Assembly: GCA_913048215.1 (NCBI GenBank)
Contig: CAJWXC010000009.1
Location: 1-32,816, forward strand
Origin: an uncultured Flavobacteriaceae bacterium
Lineage (GTDB): Bacteria; Bacteroidota; Bacteroidia; Flavobacteriales; Flavobacteriaceae
Direction of reading: 5' to 3'
DNA: 32,816 bases
Part shown: one piece after another, positions 1 through 9,348 of the stretch
Numbering within the stretch: position 1 is the stretch's first letter
Layout of the letters: each line of letters begins with the position of its first letter
The notes under the pieces: model-generated
Told to the model about the DNA's origin: nothing
Databases searched by the model: none
What the model saw: the letters and a program-made list of their open reading frames with translations, nothing else
Program-made: the position numbers and the translations under genes

Positions 1-778
1 AGTTGTAAATGGATTTGACGCCATTACAACTGATAAGCCGGAGAAAAGTTTATTAGCTCCGAACAAAAGATCTGGTGGTAGAAACAGTCAAGGAAAGATG
101 ACCATGCGCTATATTGGTGGTGGTCACAAAAAGAAATACAGAATAATCGATTTCAAGCGTGAGAAAGCAGGAGTTCCTGCTACTGTAGCTTCTATCGAAT
201 ATGATCCAAACCGTACAGCATTTATCGCTTTATTGAACTATCAAGATGGTGAGAAGCGTTATGTAATTGCTCAAAACGGTCTTCAAGTAGGTCAAAACAT
301 CGTCTCTGGCGATGCAGTTGCTCCAGAAATTGGAAATGCTATGGCCCTTTCATCAATTCCATTAGGTACCATTATCTCTTGTATAGAGTTGCGTCCAGGA
401 CAAGGAGCTGTTTTGGCTCGTAGTGCTGGTGCTTTTGCACAGTTAATGGCTCGTGATGGTAAATTTGCTACCGTTAAATTACCTTCTGGTGAAACACGTT
501 TAATCTTAGTTACATGTATGGCTACCATTGGTGCTATATCAAACAGTGACCACCAGTTAACAGTATCTGGTAAGGCAGGACGTTCTAGATGGCAAGGTAG
601 AAGACCACGTACAAGACCAGTGGTAATGAATCCTGTCGATCACCCAATGGGTGGTGGTGAAGGGAAGTCTTCTGGTGGACACCCACGTTCTAGAAACGGT
701 ATTCCTGCAAAAGGATTTAGAACCCGTTCTAAGACAAAGCAGAGTAATAAATACATAATTGAACGTAGAAAGAAATAA
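1..778 (+). CDS. rplB: 50S ribosomal protein L2 (5' partial)
   Basis: L2 is a primary 23S rRNA-binding protein at the peptidyl-transferase centre and is needed for subunit joining. The reading frame is open from base 2 with no start in the window, and the upstream codons still read as L2 ([16 protein letters not shown]), so the N-terminus lies outside; the Met at base 98 is internal. The conserved C-terminal half is intact, with the hallmark [20 protein letters not shown], which contains the His used near the peptidyl-transferase centre, and a basic tail ending ERRKK. It is first in the visible part of the S10 cluster, with rpsS starting 3 bases after its stop. Identity is certain; only the start is missing. 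Confidence 0.98.
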   Translation, partial: VVNGFDAITTDKPEKSLLAPNKRSGGRNSQGKMTMRYIGGGHKKKYRIIDFKREKAGVPATVASIEYDPNRTAFIALLNYQDGEKRYVIAQNGLQVGQNIVSGDAVAPEIGNAMALSSIPLGTIISCIELRPGQGAVLARSAGAFAQLMARDGKFATVKLPSGETRLILVTCMATIGAISNSDHQLTVSGKAGRSRWQGRRPRTRPVVMNPVDHPMGGGEGKSSGGHPRSRNGIPAKGFRTRSKTKQSNKYIIERRKK

Positions 779-781
779 GTT

Positions 782-1060
782 ATGGCAAGATCGTTAAAAA
801 AAGGACCGTACGTTCACTACAAGTTAGATAAGAAAGTACAAAACAATGTGGAGTCAAACAAAAAGACAGTGATCAAAACTTGGTCAAGAGCTTCTATGAT
901 TACTCCAGATTTTGTAGGACAAACTATTGCAGTTCATAATGGCCGTCAATTCGTGCCAGTATATGTTACTGAGAATATGGTAGGACATAAACTAGGAGAA
1001 TTTTCACCAACAAGATCATTCCGTGGTCACGCAGGTGCAAAAAATAAAGGTAAAAAATAA
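782..1060 (+). CDS. rpsS: 30S ribosomal protein S19
   Basis: S19 sits in the head of the 30S subunit and, with S13, contacts the A-site region and the inter-subunit bridge. The protein is 92 residues, the normal length, and begins with the family signature [11 protein letters not shown]. The middle carries [22 protein letters not shown] and the end [15 protein letters not shown], both typical of S19. It lies between rplB (3 nt) and rplV (6 nt), as in the standard S10 operon. No Shine-Dalgarno is visible before the ATG. Confidence 0.98.
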   Translation: MARSLKKGPYVHYKLDKKVQNNVESNKKTVIKTWSRASMITPDFVGQTIAVHNGRQFVPVYVTENMVGHKLGEFSPTRSFRGHAGAKNKGKK

Positions 1061-1066
1061 TAGGCC

Positions 1067-1474
1067 ATGGGAGTTCGTAAAAGAGAAAGAGCAGAACAGA
1101 TTAAAGAAGCTAAAAAGACACAGTACTTTGCTAAGCTTAATAACTGTCCTACATCACCAAGAAAAATGCGTTTAATGGCGGATTTAGTAAGAGGTGAAAA
1201 GATTGATAAAGCACTAAATTTATTAAAATTTAGTTCAAAAGAAGCATCTAGACGTTTAGAGAAATTGTTGTTGTCTGCAATTGCAAACTGGCAAGCTAAA
1301 AACGAGGATGCCTCTATAGAAGATGCAGATCTTTTTGTAAAGGAAATTCGTGTAGACGGAGGAACTATGCTAAAGAGATTACGTCCTGCACCGCAGGGTC
1401 GTGCTCACAGAATTAGAAAACGCTCAAACCATGTTACATTGGTATTAGGGGCTAACGATAACACACAAAGCTAA
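1067..1474 (+). CDS. rplV: 50S ribosomal protein L22
   Basis: L22 binds 23S rRNA and its long beta-hairpin lines the peptide exit tunnel. The protein is 135 residues, about 25 longer than the E. coli protein, mainly through a charged N-terminal extension ([17 protein letters not shown]). The core begins near residue 24 ([20 protein letters not shown]). The tunnel hairpin is seen near residues 105-124 ([19 protein letters not shown]). It sits between rpsS and rpsC with very short spacers, so co-transcription is expected. Confidence 0.97.
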   Translation: MGVRKRERAEQIKEAKKTQYFAKLNNCPTSPRKMRLMADLVRGEKIDKALNLLKFSSKEASRRLEKLLLSAIANWQAKNEDASIEDADLFVKEIRVDGGTMLKRLRPAPQGRAHRIRKRSNHVTLVLGANDNTQS

Positions 1475-1481
1475 ATTATAA

Positions 1482-2210
1482 ATGGGACAGAAGACAAATC
1501 CAATCGGAAACCGCTTAGGAATAATCAGAGGATGGGAATCTAACTGGTACGGTGGAAACGACTACGGTGATAGATTAGCCGAAGACGACAAGATTAGAAA
1601 GTATATTCACGCTCGTTTAAGTAAAGCAAGTGTGTCTAGAGTAATTATTGAGCGTACGCTTAAACTTGTAACCGTTACTATCACTACTGCAAGACCTGGT
1701 ATTATTATCGGGAAAGGTGGTCAAGAGGTAGACAAGTTAAAAGAAGAGCTTAAAAAAATTACAGGTAAAGAAGTACAGATCAACATCCACGAAATCAAAA
1801 GACCTGAGCTGGATGCATTTTTGGTAGGTGCCAGTGTAGCAAGACAAATTGAGAATAGAATCTCTTACCGTCGTGCTATTAAAATGGCAATTGCAGCAGC
1901 AATGCGCTTAAATGCAGAAGGAATCAAGATCCAAATTTCTGGACGTTTAAATGGTGCTGAAATGGCACGAAGCGAGTCTTACAAAGACGGTCGTATTCCT
2001 TTATCAACATTTAGAGCCGACATAGATTATGCTTTAGTTGAGGCGCACACTACTTATGGTAGATTGGGTGTTAAAGTATGGATCATGAAAGGCGAAGTAT
2101 ATGGTAAAAGAGAGCTTTCTCCTCTAGTTGGATTATCTACGGGTAACCAAAAAGGCGGAAAAGGTGGAAATCAAGGACGAGGTGGTAGTAAGCCACGTCG
2201 TAGAAAGTAA
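1482..2210 (+). CDS. rpsC: 30S ribosomal protein S3
   Basis: S3 lies at the mRNA entry channel of the 30S head. The protein is 242 residues. It starts with [13 protein letters not shown], and its type-2 KH domain has the GXXG loop at residues 77-80 (GKGG within [13 protein letters not shown]). The C-terminal domain is clear ([14 protein letters not shown], then [11 protein letters not shown]). The last 25 or so residues form a Gly/Lys/Arg-rich tail ending PRRRK, common in Bacteroidota S3. It is 7 nt after rplV and 21 nt before rplP. Confidence 0.98.
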   Translation: MGQKTNPIGNRLGIIRGWESNWYGGNDYGDRLAEDDKIRKYIHARLSKASVSRVIIERTLKLVTVTITTARPGIIIGKGGQEVDKLKEELKKITGKEVQINIHEIKRPELDAFLVGASVARQIENRISYRRAIKMAIAAAMRLNAEGIKIQISGRLNGAEMARSESYKDGRIPLSTFRADIDYALVEAHTTYGRLGVKVWIMKGEVYGKRELSPLVGLSTGNQKGGKGGNQGRGGSKPRRRK

Positions 2211-2231
2211 TTTTTTAAAGTAAAAGAAAAA

Positions 2232-2651
2232 ATGTTACAACCTAAAAGAACCAAGTTCCGTAAACAACAGAAAGGACGTATGAAGGGTAATGCTGGACGC
2301 GGAAATCAACTTTCTTATGGAACGTTTGGAATAAAATCTTTAGATTCAAATTTCCTAACGGCTCGACAAATAGAAGCAGCTCGTATTGCAGCAACACGTT
2401 ATATGAAAAGAGAGGGATCCATGTGGATCATGATCTTTCCAGACAAACCAATTACCAAAAAGCCTTTAGAGGTTCGTATGGGTAAGGGAAAAGGTGGAGT
2501 AGAATATTGGGCAGCAGTTGTTAAGCCAGGTAGGGTTTTATTTGAAGTATCTGGAGTACCAATGGAAACAGCAAAAGAAGCATTGCGCCTTGCGGCTCAA
2601 AAGCTTCCAGTGAAAACAAAGTTTGTTGTATCTAGAGATTTTCAAGCATAA
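2232..2651 (+). CDS. rplP: 50S ribosomal protein L16
   Basis: L16 helps form the A-site tRNA pocket of the 50S subunit. At 139 residues it is the normal length. The start [19 protein letters not shown] and the conserved [18 protein letters not shown] near residue 82 identify it. The ATG follows an A-rich stretch (agtaaaagaaaaa) rather than a Shine-Dalgarno, in line with translation initiation in this phylum. It lies between rpsC and rpmC as usual. Confidence 0.98.
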   Translation: MLQPKRTKFRKQQKGRMKGNAGRGNQLSYGTFGIKSLDSNFLTARQIEAARIAATRYMKREGSMWIMIFPDKPITKKPLEVRMGKGKGGVEYWAAVVKPGRVLFEVSGVPMETAKEALRLAAQKLPVKTKFVVSRDFQA

Positions 2652-2667
2652 TTTTTGAAACTGTATT

Positions 2668-2859
2668 ATGAAACAATCACAGATAAACGAAGCATCAACA
2701 GCAGATTTGCAAGCACAACTTGCAGAAGCTAAAAAAGTGTATTCAGATTTTAAAATGGCTCACACCATTTCACCGTTAGAGAATCCTGTTTTACTACGTA
2801 CTCACAGGAGAACAGTAGCTAGAATTTCGACAGAACTAACTAAAAGAGAAGTACAATAA
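2668..2859 (+). CDS. rpmC: 50S ribosomal protein L29
   Basis: L29 is a small two-helix coiled-coil protein near the exit tunnel that helps dock SRP and trigger factor. The 63-residue product has the typical helix (TADLQAQLAEAKKVYSDFKMAH), then PLENPVLLRTHRRTVARISTELTKRE, matching the L29 pattern of N-P...R..RR.IAR..T. It lies 16 nt after rplP and 15 nt before rpsQ. Length and context leave little doubt. Confidence 0.96.
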   Translation: MKQSQINEASTADLQAQLAEAKKVYSDFKMAHTISPLENPVLLRTHRRTVARISTELTKREVQ

Positions 2860-2874
2860 GTACCAAGCTGAAAG

Positions 2875-3138
2875 ATGGAAGAATTAAAAAGAAATTTAAG
2901 AAAAGAACGTGTTGGTGTAGTTACTAGTAACAAGATGGATAAGTCTATTGTTGTTGCTGAAGTAAAAAAAGTAAAGCACCCTATGTACGGAAAATTCGTT
3001 TTAAAAACGAAAAAATACGTAGCACATGACGAGACAAATAACTGCAACGAAGGTGATACTGTAAAGATCATGGAAACAAGACCTATGAGTAAAACCAAAT
3101 GTTGGAGATTAGTAGAAATCATTGAAAGAGCGAAGTAA
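2875..3138 (+). CDS. rpsQ: 30S ribosomal protein S17
   Basis: S17 binds the 5' domain of 16S rRNA early in 30S assembly. The protein is 87 residues with the S17 OB-fold pattern: [20 protein letters not shown] at the start, then [20 protein letters not shown], and the closing [22 protein letters not shown]. The start at base 2875 ([12 protein letters not shown]) keeps the normal N-terminus. Three bases separate its stop from rplN. Confidence 0.97.
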   Translation: MEELKRNLRKERVGVVTSNKMDKSIVVAEVKKVKHPMYGKFVLKTKKYVAHDETNNCNEGDTVKIMETRPMSKTKCWRLVEIIERAK

Positions 3139-3141
3139 GAT

Positions 3142-3510
3142 ATGTTACAACAAGAATCAAGACTTAAGGTCGCAGACAACACTGGTGCTAAAGAGGTATT
3201 AACCATTAGAGTACTGGGTGGAACTAAAAGAAGATATGCTTCTATTGGTGACAAGATAGTAGTAACTGTAAAAGATGCAACTCCAAATGGTAGCGTAAAA
3301 AAAGGAACAGTTTCAACAGCTGTTGTGGTGCGTACCAAAAAAGAGGTTAGAAGAGCAGATGGATCATATATCCGCTTTGATGACAATGCTTGTGTATTAT
3401 TGAACCCACAAGGTGAGATGAGAGGTACACGTGTATTTGGACCAGTTGCAAGAGAACTTCGTGATAGACAATTCATGAAAATAGTATCATTGGCACCAGA
3501 GGTGCTTTAA
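3142..3510 (+). CDS. rplN: 50S ribosomal protein L14
   Basis: L14 lies at the subunit interface and contacts 16S helix 14 in an inter-subunit bridge. At 122 residues it is exactly the common length. It reads [19 protein letters not shown] at the start, has the core [20 protein letters not shown], and ends VSLAPEVL, all highly conserved. It opens the spc section of the cluster, but no separate promoter is visible before it, so read-through from upstream is likely. Confidence 0.98.
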   Translation: MLQQESRLKVADNTGAKEVLTIRVLGGTKRRYASIGDKIVVTVKDATPNGSVKKGTVSTAVVVRTKKEVRRADGSYIRFDDNACVLLNPQGEMRGTRVFGPVARELRDRQFMKIVSLAPEVL

Positions 3511-3523
3511 TACGAAAATAAAA

Positions 3524-3838
3524 ATGGCAAAGCTTAAATTAAAATCTGGAGACAATGTAGTAGTTACTGCTGGAGACCATAAGGGATCTGAGGGTAAAAT
3601 ATTACGTGTATTTCTTGAAAAAAACAAAGCAATCGTAGAGGGAGTTAATATGGTAAAGAAACATGAGAAGCCAAGTGCGGCGAATCCTCAAGGTGGAATT
3701 ACTGAAAAAGAAGCTCTTATACATATTTCAAATCTTTCACTTGTTGATCCTAAAACAGGAACAGGTACACGTGTAGGATATAAAATGGAAAATGGTAACA
3801 AAGTACGATTTTCTAAAAAATCGAATCAAGTATTATAG
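3524..3838 (+). CDS. rplX: 50S ribosomal protein L24
   Basis: L24 is an assembly-initiator protein of the 50S subunit. The 104-residue product has a KOW motif at about residues 8-30 ([20 protein letters not shown]) and the conserved [20 protein letters not shown]. The C-terminus ([20 protein letters not shown]) is also typical, though it lacks the Cys pairs some L24 proteins carry. It starts 13 nt after rplN and is followed by rplE after 2 nt. Confidence 0.97.
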   Translation: MAKLKLKSGDNVVVTAGDHKGSEGKILRVFLEKNKAIVEGVNMVKKHEKPSAANPQGGITEKEALIHISNLSLVDPKTGTGTRVGYKMENGNKVRFSKKSNQVL

Positions 3839-3840
3839 TT

Positions 3841-4392
3841 ATGGGATATTTACCAAGACTTAAGGAAGAATATAAGAGCAGAATAATTGGTGCTCTTAAA
3901 GAAGAATTTGGTTACACAAATGTAATGCAGGTACCAAAACTAGAGCGCATAGTTGTGTCTCGTGGTGTTGGAGCTGCTGTAGCTGATAAAAAACTGATTG
4001 ACTATTCTGTAGAAGAGTTGACAAACATCACTGGCCAAAGAGCTGTTGCTACTATTTCTAAAAAGGATGTTGCTACATTCAAACTTAGAAAAGGGATGCC
4101 AATTGGCGCTATGGTTACTCTAAGAGGTGAGCGTATGTACGAGTTTCTTGACAGATTAGTAACTTCATCACTACCAAGAGTACGTGACTTCAACGGTATC
4201 AAGGCCACTGGTTTTGACGGAAGAGGAAACTACTCACTGGGTGTAATTGAGCAAATTATATTTCCAGAGATCGATATCGATAAGGTTAAAAAGATAGAGG
4301 GTTTAAATATCACCTTTGTAACCTCTGCTGGTACAGATAAAGAAGCGAAATCATTATTAACAGAACTAGGTTTACCTTTTAAAAAGAACTAA
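3841..4392 (+). CDS. rplE: 50S ribosomal protein L5
   Basis: L5 is part of the central protuberance, binds 5S rRNA and contacts P-site tRNA. The product is 183 residues, near the usual 179. Recognisable blocks are [55 protein letters not shown], and [19 protein letters not shown]. It starts 2 nt after rplX and ends 1 nt before rpsN, so translational coupling is likely. Confidence 0.98.
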   Translation: MGYLPRLKEEYKSRIIGALKEEFGYTNVMQVPKLERIVVSRGVGAAVADKKLIDYSVEELTNITGQRAVATISKKDVATFKLRKGMPIGAMVTLRGERMYEFLDRLVTSSLPRVRDFNGIKATGFDGRGNYSLGVIEQIIFPEIDIDKVKKIEGLNITFVTSAGTDKEAKSLLTELGLPFKKN

Positions 4393-4393
4393 G

Positions 4394-4663
4394 ATGGCTA
4401 AAGAATCAATGAAAGCCCGTGAGGTTAAAAGAGCAAAAACGGTAGCTAAATATGCTGAAAAACGTAAAGCTTTGAAAGAAGCTGGAGATTATGAAGCATT
4501 ACAGAAATTACCAAAAAACGCTTCTCCAATTCGTATGCACAACAGGTGTAAACTAACTGGAAGACCAAAAGGGTATATGAGAACATTTGGAATCTCACGT
4601 GTAACATTCCGTGAAATGGCCAATCAAGGACTTATCCCAGGTGTAAGAAAAGCATCTTGGTAA
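4394..4663 (+). CDS. rpsN: 30S ribosomal protein S14, zinc-free type
   Basis: S14 is a 30S head protein near the A site. The protein is 89 residues, the length of the long, cysteine-poor form, and has only one Cys (in [18 protein letters not shown]). The four-Cys zinc ribbon of the short form is absent, so it should not bind zinc. The ending [18 protein letters not shown] is diagnostic. Its start is 1 nt beyond the rplE stop. A 92-nt gap follows before rpsH, unusually long for this cluster. Confidence 0.97.
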   Translation: MAKESMKAREVKRAKTVAKYAEKRKALKEAGDYEALQKLPKNASPIRMHNRCKLTGRPKGYMRTFGISRVTFREMANQGLIPGVRKASW

Positions 4664-4697
4664 ATCTAAGTTTTAGTACACAAACAAGATTATAAAT

Positions 4698-4742
4698 TGG
4701 TGAAAGGTTTTGAGATAATAGTATCCCAGAAAACCATTACCG
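4698..4742 (+). promoter_or_regulatory. Two-tier hairpin in the rpsN-rpsH gap
   Basis: The 92-nt space before rpsH can fold into an extended hairpin. The outer pair is GGT/ACC (4699-4701 with 4739-4741). The main stem is GGTTTT/AAAACC (4706-4711 with 4730-4735). The tip is GATA-ATAG-TATC (4714-4725), with asymmetric internal loops between the tiers. S8 is a known autoregulator of the spc operon in E. coli by binding a mimic of its rRNA site, so an S8 or other control element is possible. That role is inferred; I did not match the S8 consensus. No TAnnTTTG promoter is seen here. Confidence 0.35.
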
Positions 4743-4755
4743 CAACTTAATATAA

Positions 4756-5157
4756 ATGAATACAGATGTAATCGCAGATTACCTAACGAGAGTTAGAAAT
4801 GCAGTAAATGCAGGACACCGTGTTGTTGAAATACCGGCGTCTAATCTAAAAAAAGAAATCACAAAAATTCTTTTCGATCAAGGATTTGTGTTGAGCTACA
4901 AGTTTGAAGACGATAAAGGACCTCAGGGGACTATTAAAATCGCTTTAAAGTATGACAAGCTCTCTAAAGATCCAGTGATCAAAAAGATTCAAAGAATTAG
5001 TAAACCAGGTTTACGTAAGTACGCAAATTCTAAGGAAATGCCACGTATTTTAAATGGTTTGGGAATTGCTATTGTTTCTACTTCTGCGGGAGTAATGACA
5101 GGCAAACAAGCTCAAGCTCAAAATGTAGGTGGTGAAGTATTGTGTTACGTATATTAA
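4756..5157 (+). CDS. rpsH: 30S ribosomal protein S8
   Basis: S8 is a primary binder of the 16S central domain and often the translational repressor of the spc operon. The 133-residue product starts MNTDVIADYLTRVRNA and carries the conserved RISKPGLRKYANSKEMPRIL. It ends IAIVSTSAGVMTGKQA...GGEVLCYVY, where the STSxGvmt block is the RNA-binding signature. It is preceded by the structured 92-nt gap and followed by rplF after 19 nt. Confidence 0.98.
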   Translation: MNTDVIADYLTRVRNAVNAGHRVVEIPASNLKKEITKILFDQGFVLSYKFEDDKGPQGTIKIALKYDKLSKDPVIKKIQRISKPGLRKYANSKEMPRILNGLGIAIVSTSAGVMTGKQAQAQNVGGEVLCYVY

Positions 5158-5176
5158 TCATTAAAGACAAGAACAG

Positions 5177-5719
5177 ATGTCAAGAATAGGTAAAAACCCG
5201 GTAGCAATTCCAGCAGGTGTTACAGTTGATGTTAATGAAAACATAGTGACTGTAAAAGGAAAATTAGGAGAGTTATCGCAAGAGTACTCTGATGTTACAA
5301 TCAATGTGGACGGTGAGCAAGTTATCGTTACGCGTTCTACAGATCATAAAGATCATAGAGCAAAACATGGTTTGTATAGAGCTTTAATCTTTAACATGAT
5401 TGAAGGTGTATCAAAAGGCTGGTCTAAAGAATTAGAATTGGTTGGTGTTGGTTATAGAGCCAGCAATCAAGGACAAAAATTAGACTTGGCTTTAGGATTT
5501 TCTCATAACATTGTATTGAATATTGCTCCAGAGGTAAAGGTTGAGACAGTTTCAGAAAAAGGAAAAAATCCAATCGTAAAATTATCATCACACGATAAAC
5601 AATTGGTAGGACAGGTTGCAGCGAAGATTCGAGGTTTCCGTAAGCCAGAGCCATACAAAGGAAAAGGTGTGAGATTTGTAGGAGAACAAATAAGAAGAAA
5701 AGCAGGTAAATCTGCATAA
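5177..5719 (+). CDS. rplF: 50S ribosomal protein L6
   Basis: L6 lies near the GTPase-associated centre and the sarcin-ricin loop. The protein is 180 residues with two repeated L6 domains. It begins MSRIGKNPVAIPAGVTVDVN, and the second domain ends in the signature RKPEPYKGKGVRFVGEQIRRKAGKSA. GVGYRA near residue 91 marks the junction. Spacers to rpsH and rplR are 19 and 15 nt. Confidence 0.98.
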   Translation: MSRIGKNPVAIPAGVTVDVNENIVTVKGKLGELSQEYSDVTINVDGEQVIVTRSTDHKDHRAKHGLYRALIFNMIEGVSKGWSKELELVGVGYRASNQGQKLDLALGFSHNIVLNIAPEVKVETVSEKGKNPIVKLSSHDKQLVGQVAAKIRGFRKPEPYKGKGVRFVGEQIRRKAGKSA

Positions 5720-5734
5720 GCAATAGAGAACGTT

Positions 5735-6091
5735 ATGAAATTATCAAAACAAGACAGAAGACAGCGTTTACGTTTCAGAATACGTAAAACTGTAACAGGA
5801 ACTGTTCAACGTCCGCGCTTGGCAGTTTTCCGAAGTAATAAAGAAATTTATGCTCAATTGATTGATGATGTAAGTGGTAAAACTATCACTGCAGCATCTT
5901 CAAGAGACAAAGATATAGATGCCTCTAAAGCAAATAAAGTGGAGGCAGCAAAGTTGGTAGGTAAAGCAATCGCAGAGAAAGCTGTAAAAGCTGGTGTTGA
6001 CACCATTTCTTTTGATAGAGGAGGTTATCTGTACCATGGAAGAGTTAAATCATTAGCAGAAGGTGCCCGAGAAGGTGGCTTAAAATTCTAA
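5735..6091 (+). CDS. rplR: 50S ribosomal protein L18
   Basis: L18 binds 5S rRNA in the central protuberance together with L5. The 118-residue product shows the pattern [38 protein letters not shown] and the ending [27 protein letters not shown], both classic L18. The basic N-terminal arm is intact. rpsE follows after 5 nt. Confidence 0.98.
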   Translation: MKLSKQDRRQRLRFRIRKTVTGTVQRPRLAVFRSNKEIYAQLIDDVSGKTITAASSRDKDIDASKANKVEAAKLVGKAIAEKAVKAGVDTISFDRGGYLYHGRVKSLAEGAREGGLKF

Positions 6092-6096
6092 GTAGT

Positions 6097-6621
6097 ATGT
6101 ATCAGAATTATAAAAACGTAGAATTAGTAAAACCTAGTGGTCTTGATTTAAAAGATCGTTTGGTAGGAGTACAACGTGTAACTAAGGTTACAAAAGGTGG
6201 TAGAGCTTTTGGTTTCTCAGCAATTGTTGTAGTTGGAGATGAGAATGGTGTTGTAGGACAAGGATTAGGTAAATCTAAGGATGTTGCAAGCGCAATTGCT
6301 AAGGCAATTGAAGATGCAAAGAAAAACTTAGTACGTATTCCTTTAAACAAGGCTTCATTGCCACACGAGCAAAAAGGAAAGTATGGTGGTGCAAGAGTAA
6401 ATTTATTACCTGCAGCTCCTGGTACAGGAGTTATTGCTGGTGGTGCTGTTCGTGCCGTACTAGAAGCAGTTGGGGTACATGATGTACTATCAAAATCTCA
6501 AGGATCTTCTAATCCACACAACGTAGTGAAAGCAACTTTTGATGCTTTACTACAAATGAGAAGTGCACAAACTGTTGCAAAACAGCGTGGTATTTCATTA
6601 GAAAAATTGTTTAAAGGATAA
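6097..6621 (+). CDS. rpsE: 30S ribosomal protein S5
   Basis: S5 sits at the mRNA entry and contributes to decoding accuracy. The protein is 174 residues. The N-terminal dsRNA-binding-like domain ([19 protein letters not shown], then [19 protein letters not shown]) is followed by the C-terminal domain ([25 protein letters not shown], then [16 protein letters not shown]). The loop around residues 26-35, where ram and spectinomycin-resistance changes occur in other species, looks ordinary. rpmD starts 11 nt later. Confidence 0.98.
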   Translation: MYQNYKNVELVKPSGLDLKDRLVGVQRVTKVTKGGRAFGFSAIVVVGDENGVVGQGLGKSKDVASAIAKAIEDAKKNLVRIPLNKASLPHEQKGKYGGARVNLLPAAPGTGVIAGGAVRAVLEAVGVHDVLSKSQGSSNPHNVVKATFDALLQMRSAQTVAKQRGISLEKLFKG

Positions 6622-6632
6622 ACAACACTAAG

Positions 6633-6812
6633 ATGGCAAAGATAAAAGTAACAAAGGTAAGAAGTGCGATCAATCGTACCCAAACCCAGAAGAGAACGCT
6701 TGAAGCTTTAGGACTTAAAAAAATAGGTCAAACAGTTGAGCATGATGACACGCCAAATATTCTTGGTATGGTAAATAAAGTTAAACATTTGGTTTCTATG
6801 GAAACCCTATAA
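6633..6812 (+). CDS. rpmD: 50S ribosomal protein L30
   Basis: L30 is a small ferredoxin-like 50S protein. Direct translation from the ATG at 6633 gives 59 residues and a TAA stop at 6810-6812. It begins MAKIKVTKVRSAINRTQTQK and continues LEALGLKKIGQTVEHDDTPN and ILGMVNKVKHLVSM, matching L30 throughout. It lies between rpsE and rplO, its standard place. The gene is short and easily missed by automatic length cut-offs. Confidence 0.97.
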   Translation: MAKIKVTKVRSAINRTQTQKRTLEALGLKKIGQTVEHDDTPNILGMVNKVKHLVSMETL

Positions 6813-6823
6813 GATATAAACAC

Positions 6824-7276
6824 ATGGAATTAAATAACTTAAAACCTGCAAAAGGTTCGGTTAAAAGACAAGGAAAGCGCGTTGGTCGTGGACAAGGTTC
6901 TGGAAAAGGTGGCACTGCAACACGTGGTCACAACGGAGCAAAGTCACGTTCAGGGTATTCTAAGAAATTAGGATTTGAAGGTGGTCAAATGCCTCTTCAG
7001 CGTCGTGTACCTAAGTTTGGTTTTACTAACATAAACCGTATAGAATACCAAGGGATCAATTTAGATACCTTGCAACAGTTGGTTGACGACAAGAAAATTA
7101 AAGGTGCTATTGATTTTGATACAATGGTAACTCTTGGTCTTGCTCGTAAACATGAATTAGTTAAAATTCTTGGAAGAGGAGAGTTGAAAGCTAAATTATC
7201 AGTAACTGCACACAAATTTACGGGAACTGCCCAGAAAGCTATTGAAACTGCTGGTGGTGAAGTTGTAACATTATAA
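6824..7276 (+). CDS. rplO: 50S ribosomal protein L15
   Basis: L15 is a late 50S assembly protein. At 150 residues it starts MELNNLKPAKGSVKRQGKRVGRG and has the long Gly-rich rRNA-threading extension (residues about 22-45, GQGSGKGGTATRGHNGAKSR). GGQMPLQRRVPKFGF and the C-terminal VTAHKFTGTAQKAIETAGG complete the signature. It ends 12 nt before secY, the usual arrangement. Confidence 0.98.
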   Translation: MELNNLKPAKGSVKRQGKRVGRGQGSGKGGTATRGHNGAKSRSGYSKKLGFEGGQMPLQRRVPKFGFTNINRIEYQGINLDTLQQLVDDKKIKGAIDFDTMVTLGLARKHELVKILGRGELKAKLSVTAHKFTGTAQKAIETAGGEVVTL

Positions 7277-7288
7277 TAAAAACTAAGG

Positions 7289-8623
7289 ATGAAATTTATT
7301 GAAACCTTAAAAAATGTTTGGAAAATAGAGGAGCTACGTAACCGTATAATGGTAACGTTGGGTCTATTGCTTGTGTACCGTTTTGGAGCACAAGTAGTAT
7401 TACCTGGTATTGACGCCTCAAGACTTGCTGAATTCTCTGGTAAATTTGATGCTGGTGGAATTGGTGGGTTGTTAAATGCTTTTACAGGAGGTGCATTTGC
7501 AAATGCCTCTGTTTTTGCATTGGGTATTATGCCATATATTTCTGCTTCCATTGTGGTTCAATTAATGCAAATTGCTGTTCCTTACTTGCAAAAATTACAA
7601 AAAGAAGGGGAGAGTGGTAGAAAGAAAATCAATCAAATTACACGATGGTTAACCATTGGTATTTGTTTGATACAAGCACCAAGTTACCTTTTTGGTTTAG
7701 AGGCCTTAGGAGTTCCTTCTGCAGCTTTTATATTAGGTAAAACACCAATGTTCTTTGTTTCTTCAACTATAATACTAGTCACAGGATGTGTGTTTGCAAT
7801 GTGGCTTGGAGAGAAAATAACAGATAAAGGAATTGGTAACGGTATATCTATATTAATTATGGTTGGTATTATTGCTACATTACCTTTATCATTTGCTCAA
7901 GAATTGGCTTCATCTTCATTGATGTTAGTACTTATTGAACTTGTGATTTGGTTTGTTATCATATTACTGAGTGTACTTTTAGTGATGGCTGTGAGAAAGA
8001 TCCCGGTACAATATGCACGTAGAACTGCCTCTGGTGAGTATGAAAAGAATATTTTTGGAGCTAGACAATTTATTCCATTAAAGCTAAATGCCTCTGGAGT
8101 TATGCCTATTATCTTTGCACAAGCAATTATGTTTGTTCCTAGTTTTCTAGGTGGAGTAAGTTTTATGAAAGAATCTTCTGTAGGACAGTGGATGCAAACA
8201 AGTTTTAGTGACATATTTGGACTATGGTATAATATAACTTTTGCGCTTCTAATTATCGTGTTTACATATTTTTACACGGCAATTACAGTTCCTACAAATA
8301 AAATGGCCGATGATCTTAAGAGAAGCGGTGGTTTTATTCCTGGTATCAAACCCGGAGGTGAGACGGCAGAATTTTTAGATAGAATTATGTCACAAATTAC
8401 TTTACCAGGCTCAGTGTTTTTAGCACTTATAGCAATTTTTCCTGCTATTGTAGTTAAGTTCTTAGGAGTGCAACAAGGATGGGCATTGTTTTTTGGAGGT
8501 ACATCTCTACTAATTATGGTAGGTGTAGCAATAGATACAATGCAGCAAATCAATTCATTTTTATTGAATCGTCATTATGATGGTTTAATGAAAACTGGTA
8601 AAAACAGAAAAGCAGTAATATAA
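7289..8623 (+). CDS. secY: Preprotein translocase channel subunit SecY
   Basis: SecY forms the protein-conducting channel in the inner membrane with SecE and SecG. The 444-residue product has the expected ten hydrophobic segments. The start [20 protein letters not shown] leads to helix 1 ([21 protein letters not shown]). The [11 protein letters not shown] segment lies in the helix 7 area, and the cytosolic loop [20 protein letters not shown] precedes helix 9. Length is typical (about 440). It sits after rplO and 2 nt before infA; the adk and map genes found here in some other phyla are absent. Confidence 0.98.
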   Translation: MKFIETLKNVWKIEELRNRIMVTLGLLLVYRFGAQVVLPGIDASRLAEFSGKFDAGGIGGLLNAFTGGAFANASVFALGIMPYISASIVVQLMQIAVPYLQKLQKEGESGRKKINQITRWLTIGICLIQAPSYLFGLEALGVPSAAFILGKTPMFFVSSTIILVTGCVFAMWLGEKITDKGIGNGISILIMVGIIATLPLSFAQELASSSLMLVLIELVIWFVIILLSVLLVMAVRKIPVQYARRTASGEYEKNIFGARQFIPLKLNASGVMPIIFAQAIMFVPSFLGGVSFMKESSVGQWMQTSFSDIFGLWYNITFALLIIVFTYFYTAITVPTNKMADDLKRSGGFIPGIKPGGETAEFLDRIMSQITLPGSVFLALIAIFPAIVVKFLGVQQGWALFFGGTSLLIMVGVAIDTMQQINSFLLNRHYDGLMKTGKNRKAVI

Positions 8624-8625
8624 TT

Positions 8626-8841
8626 ATGGCAAAACAACCCGCAATAGAACAAGACGGAAGCATAGTAGAGGCATTAAGTAATGCTATGTTTCGTGTAGAA
8701 CTAGAAAACGGACATATAGTAACGGCGCACATTTCAGGTAAGATGCGCATGCACTACATAAAATTATTACCTGGAGATAAAGTAAAATTAGAAATGAGTC
8801 CTTATGATTTAACTAAGGCTCGTATAACATACAGATACTAA
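8626..8841 (+). CDS. infA: Translation initiation factor IF-1
   Basis: IF-1 binds the ribosomal A site during initiation and supports IF-2 and IF-3. The 71-residue protein is a single OB fold of standard length. It reads [20 protein letters not shown], then [20 protein letters not shown], and ends [14 protein letters not shown], all conserved. Its start is only 2 nt after the secY stop, suggesting translational coupling. Confidence 0.98.
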   Translation: MAKQPAIEQDGSIVEALSNAMFRVELENGHIVTAHISGKMRMHYIKLLPGDKVKLEMSPYDLTKARITYRY

Positions 8842-8842
8842 A

Positions 8843-8959
8843 ATGAAAGTTAGAGCATCAGTTAAGAAAAGAAGTGCCGACTGCGTAATTGTACGTAGAA
8901 AAGGTAGATTATATGTAATTAACAAAAAGAACCCTAGGTTCAAACAAAGACAAGGATAA
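8843..8959 (+). CDS. rpmJ: 50S ribosomal protein L36, zinc-free form
   Basis: L36 is the smallest 50S protein. Translating from the ATG at 8843 gives 38 residues ending at TAA 8957-8959. It starts [20 protein letters not shown] and ends [13 protein letters not shown]. Only one Cys (residue 14) of the usual C-X2-C-X12-C-X4-H zinc ribbon is present: Ser is at 11, Asn at 27 and Arg at 32. It should therefore be zinc-independent, like S14 and S4 in this window. One nt separates it from infA. Confidence 0.97.
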   Translation: MKVRASVKKRSADCVIVRRKGRLYVINKKNPRFKQRQG

Positions 8960-8962
8960 GTT

Positions 8963-9337
8963 ATGGCAAGAATCGCAGGTGTAGATATCCCAAAGCAAAA
9001 AAGGGGTGTAATCGCGTTAACATATATCTTTGGTATTGGTAGAAGCCGTGCCCAAGCTATATTAGAGAAAGCTGGAGTCAGCGAAGACATAAAAGTGAGT
9101 GAATGGAACGATGATCAAATCGGGAATATTCGTGAAGCTGTTGGGTCTTTCAAGATTGAAGGTGAATTACGTTCGGAAGTTCAATTAAACATCAAACGTT
9201 TAATGGATATTGGTTGTTACAGAGGTATTCGTCACAGAACGGGTCTTCCTTTAAGAGGACAACGTACTAAGAATAACTCAAGAACAAGAAAAGGTAAACG
9301 TAAAACTGTTGCAAACAAGAAAAAAGCAACTAAATAA
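8963..9337 (+). CDS. rpsM: 30S ribosomal protein S13
   Basis: S13 lies in the 30S head and touches P-site tRNA and L5. The product is 124 residues. It begins [20 protein letters not shown], continues [14 protein letters not shown] (helix-turn region), and has the strongly conserved [21 protein letters not shown] Lys/Arg-rich tail closes it. It starts 3 nt after rpmJ and is followed by rpsK after 11 nt. Confidence 0.98.
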   Translation: MARIAGVDIPKQKRGVIALTYIFGIGRSRAQAILEKAGVSEDIKVSEWNDDQIGNIREAVGSFKIEGELRSEVQLNIKRLMDIGCYRGIRHRTGLPLRGQRTKNNSRTRKGKRKTVANKKKATK

Positions 9338-9348
9338 TAGATAGCGTT

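Noticed and set aside
2802-3476. A 224-residue open frame on the minus strand opposite rpsQ and rplN
   Set aside because: It lies wholly over highly conserved ribosomal genes, has no recognisable domain or promoter, and is explained as a shadow of their codon use.
6997-7551. A 184-residue minus-strand open frame across rplO and secY
   Set aside because: It overlaps two certain genes and shows no protein family pattern; antisense shadow.
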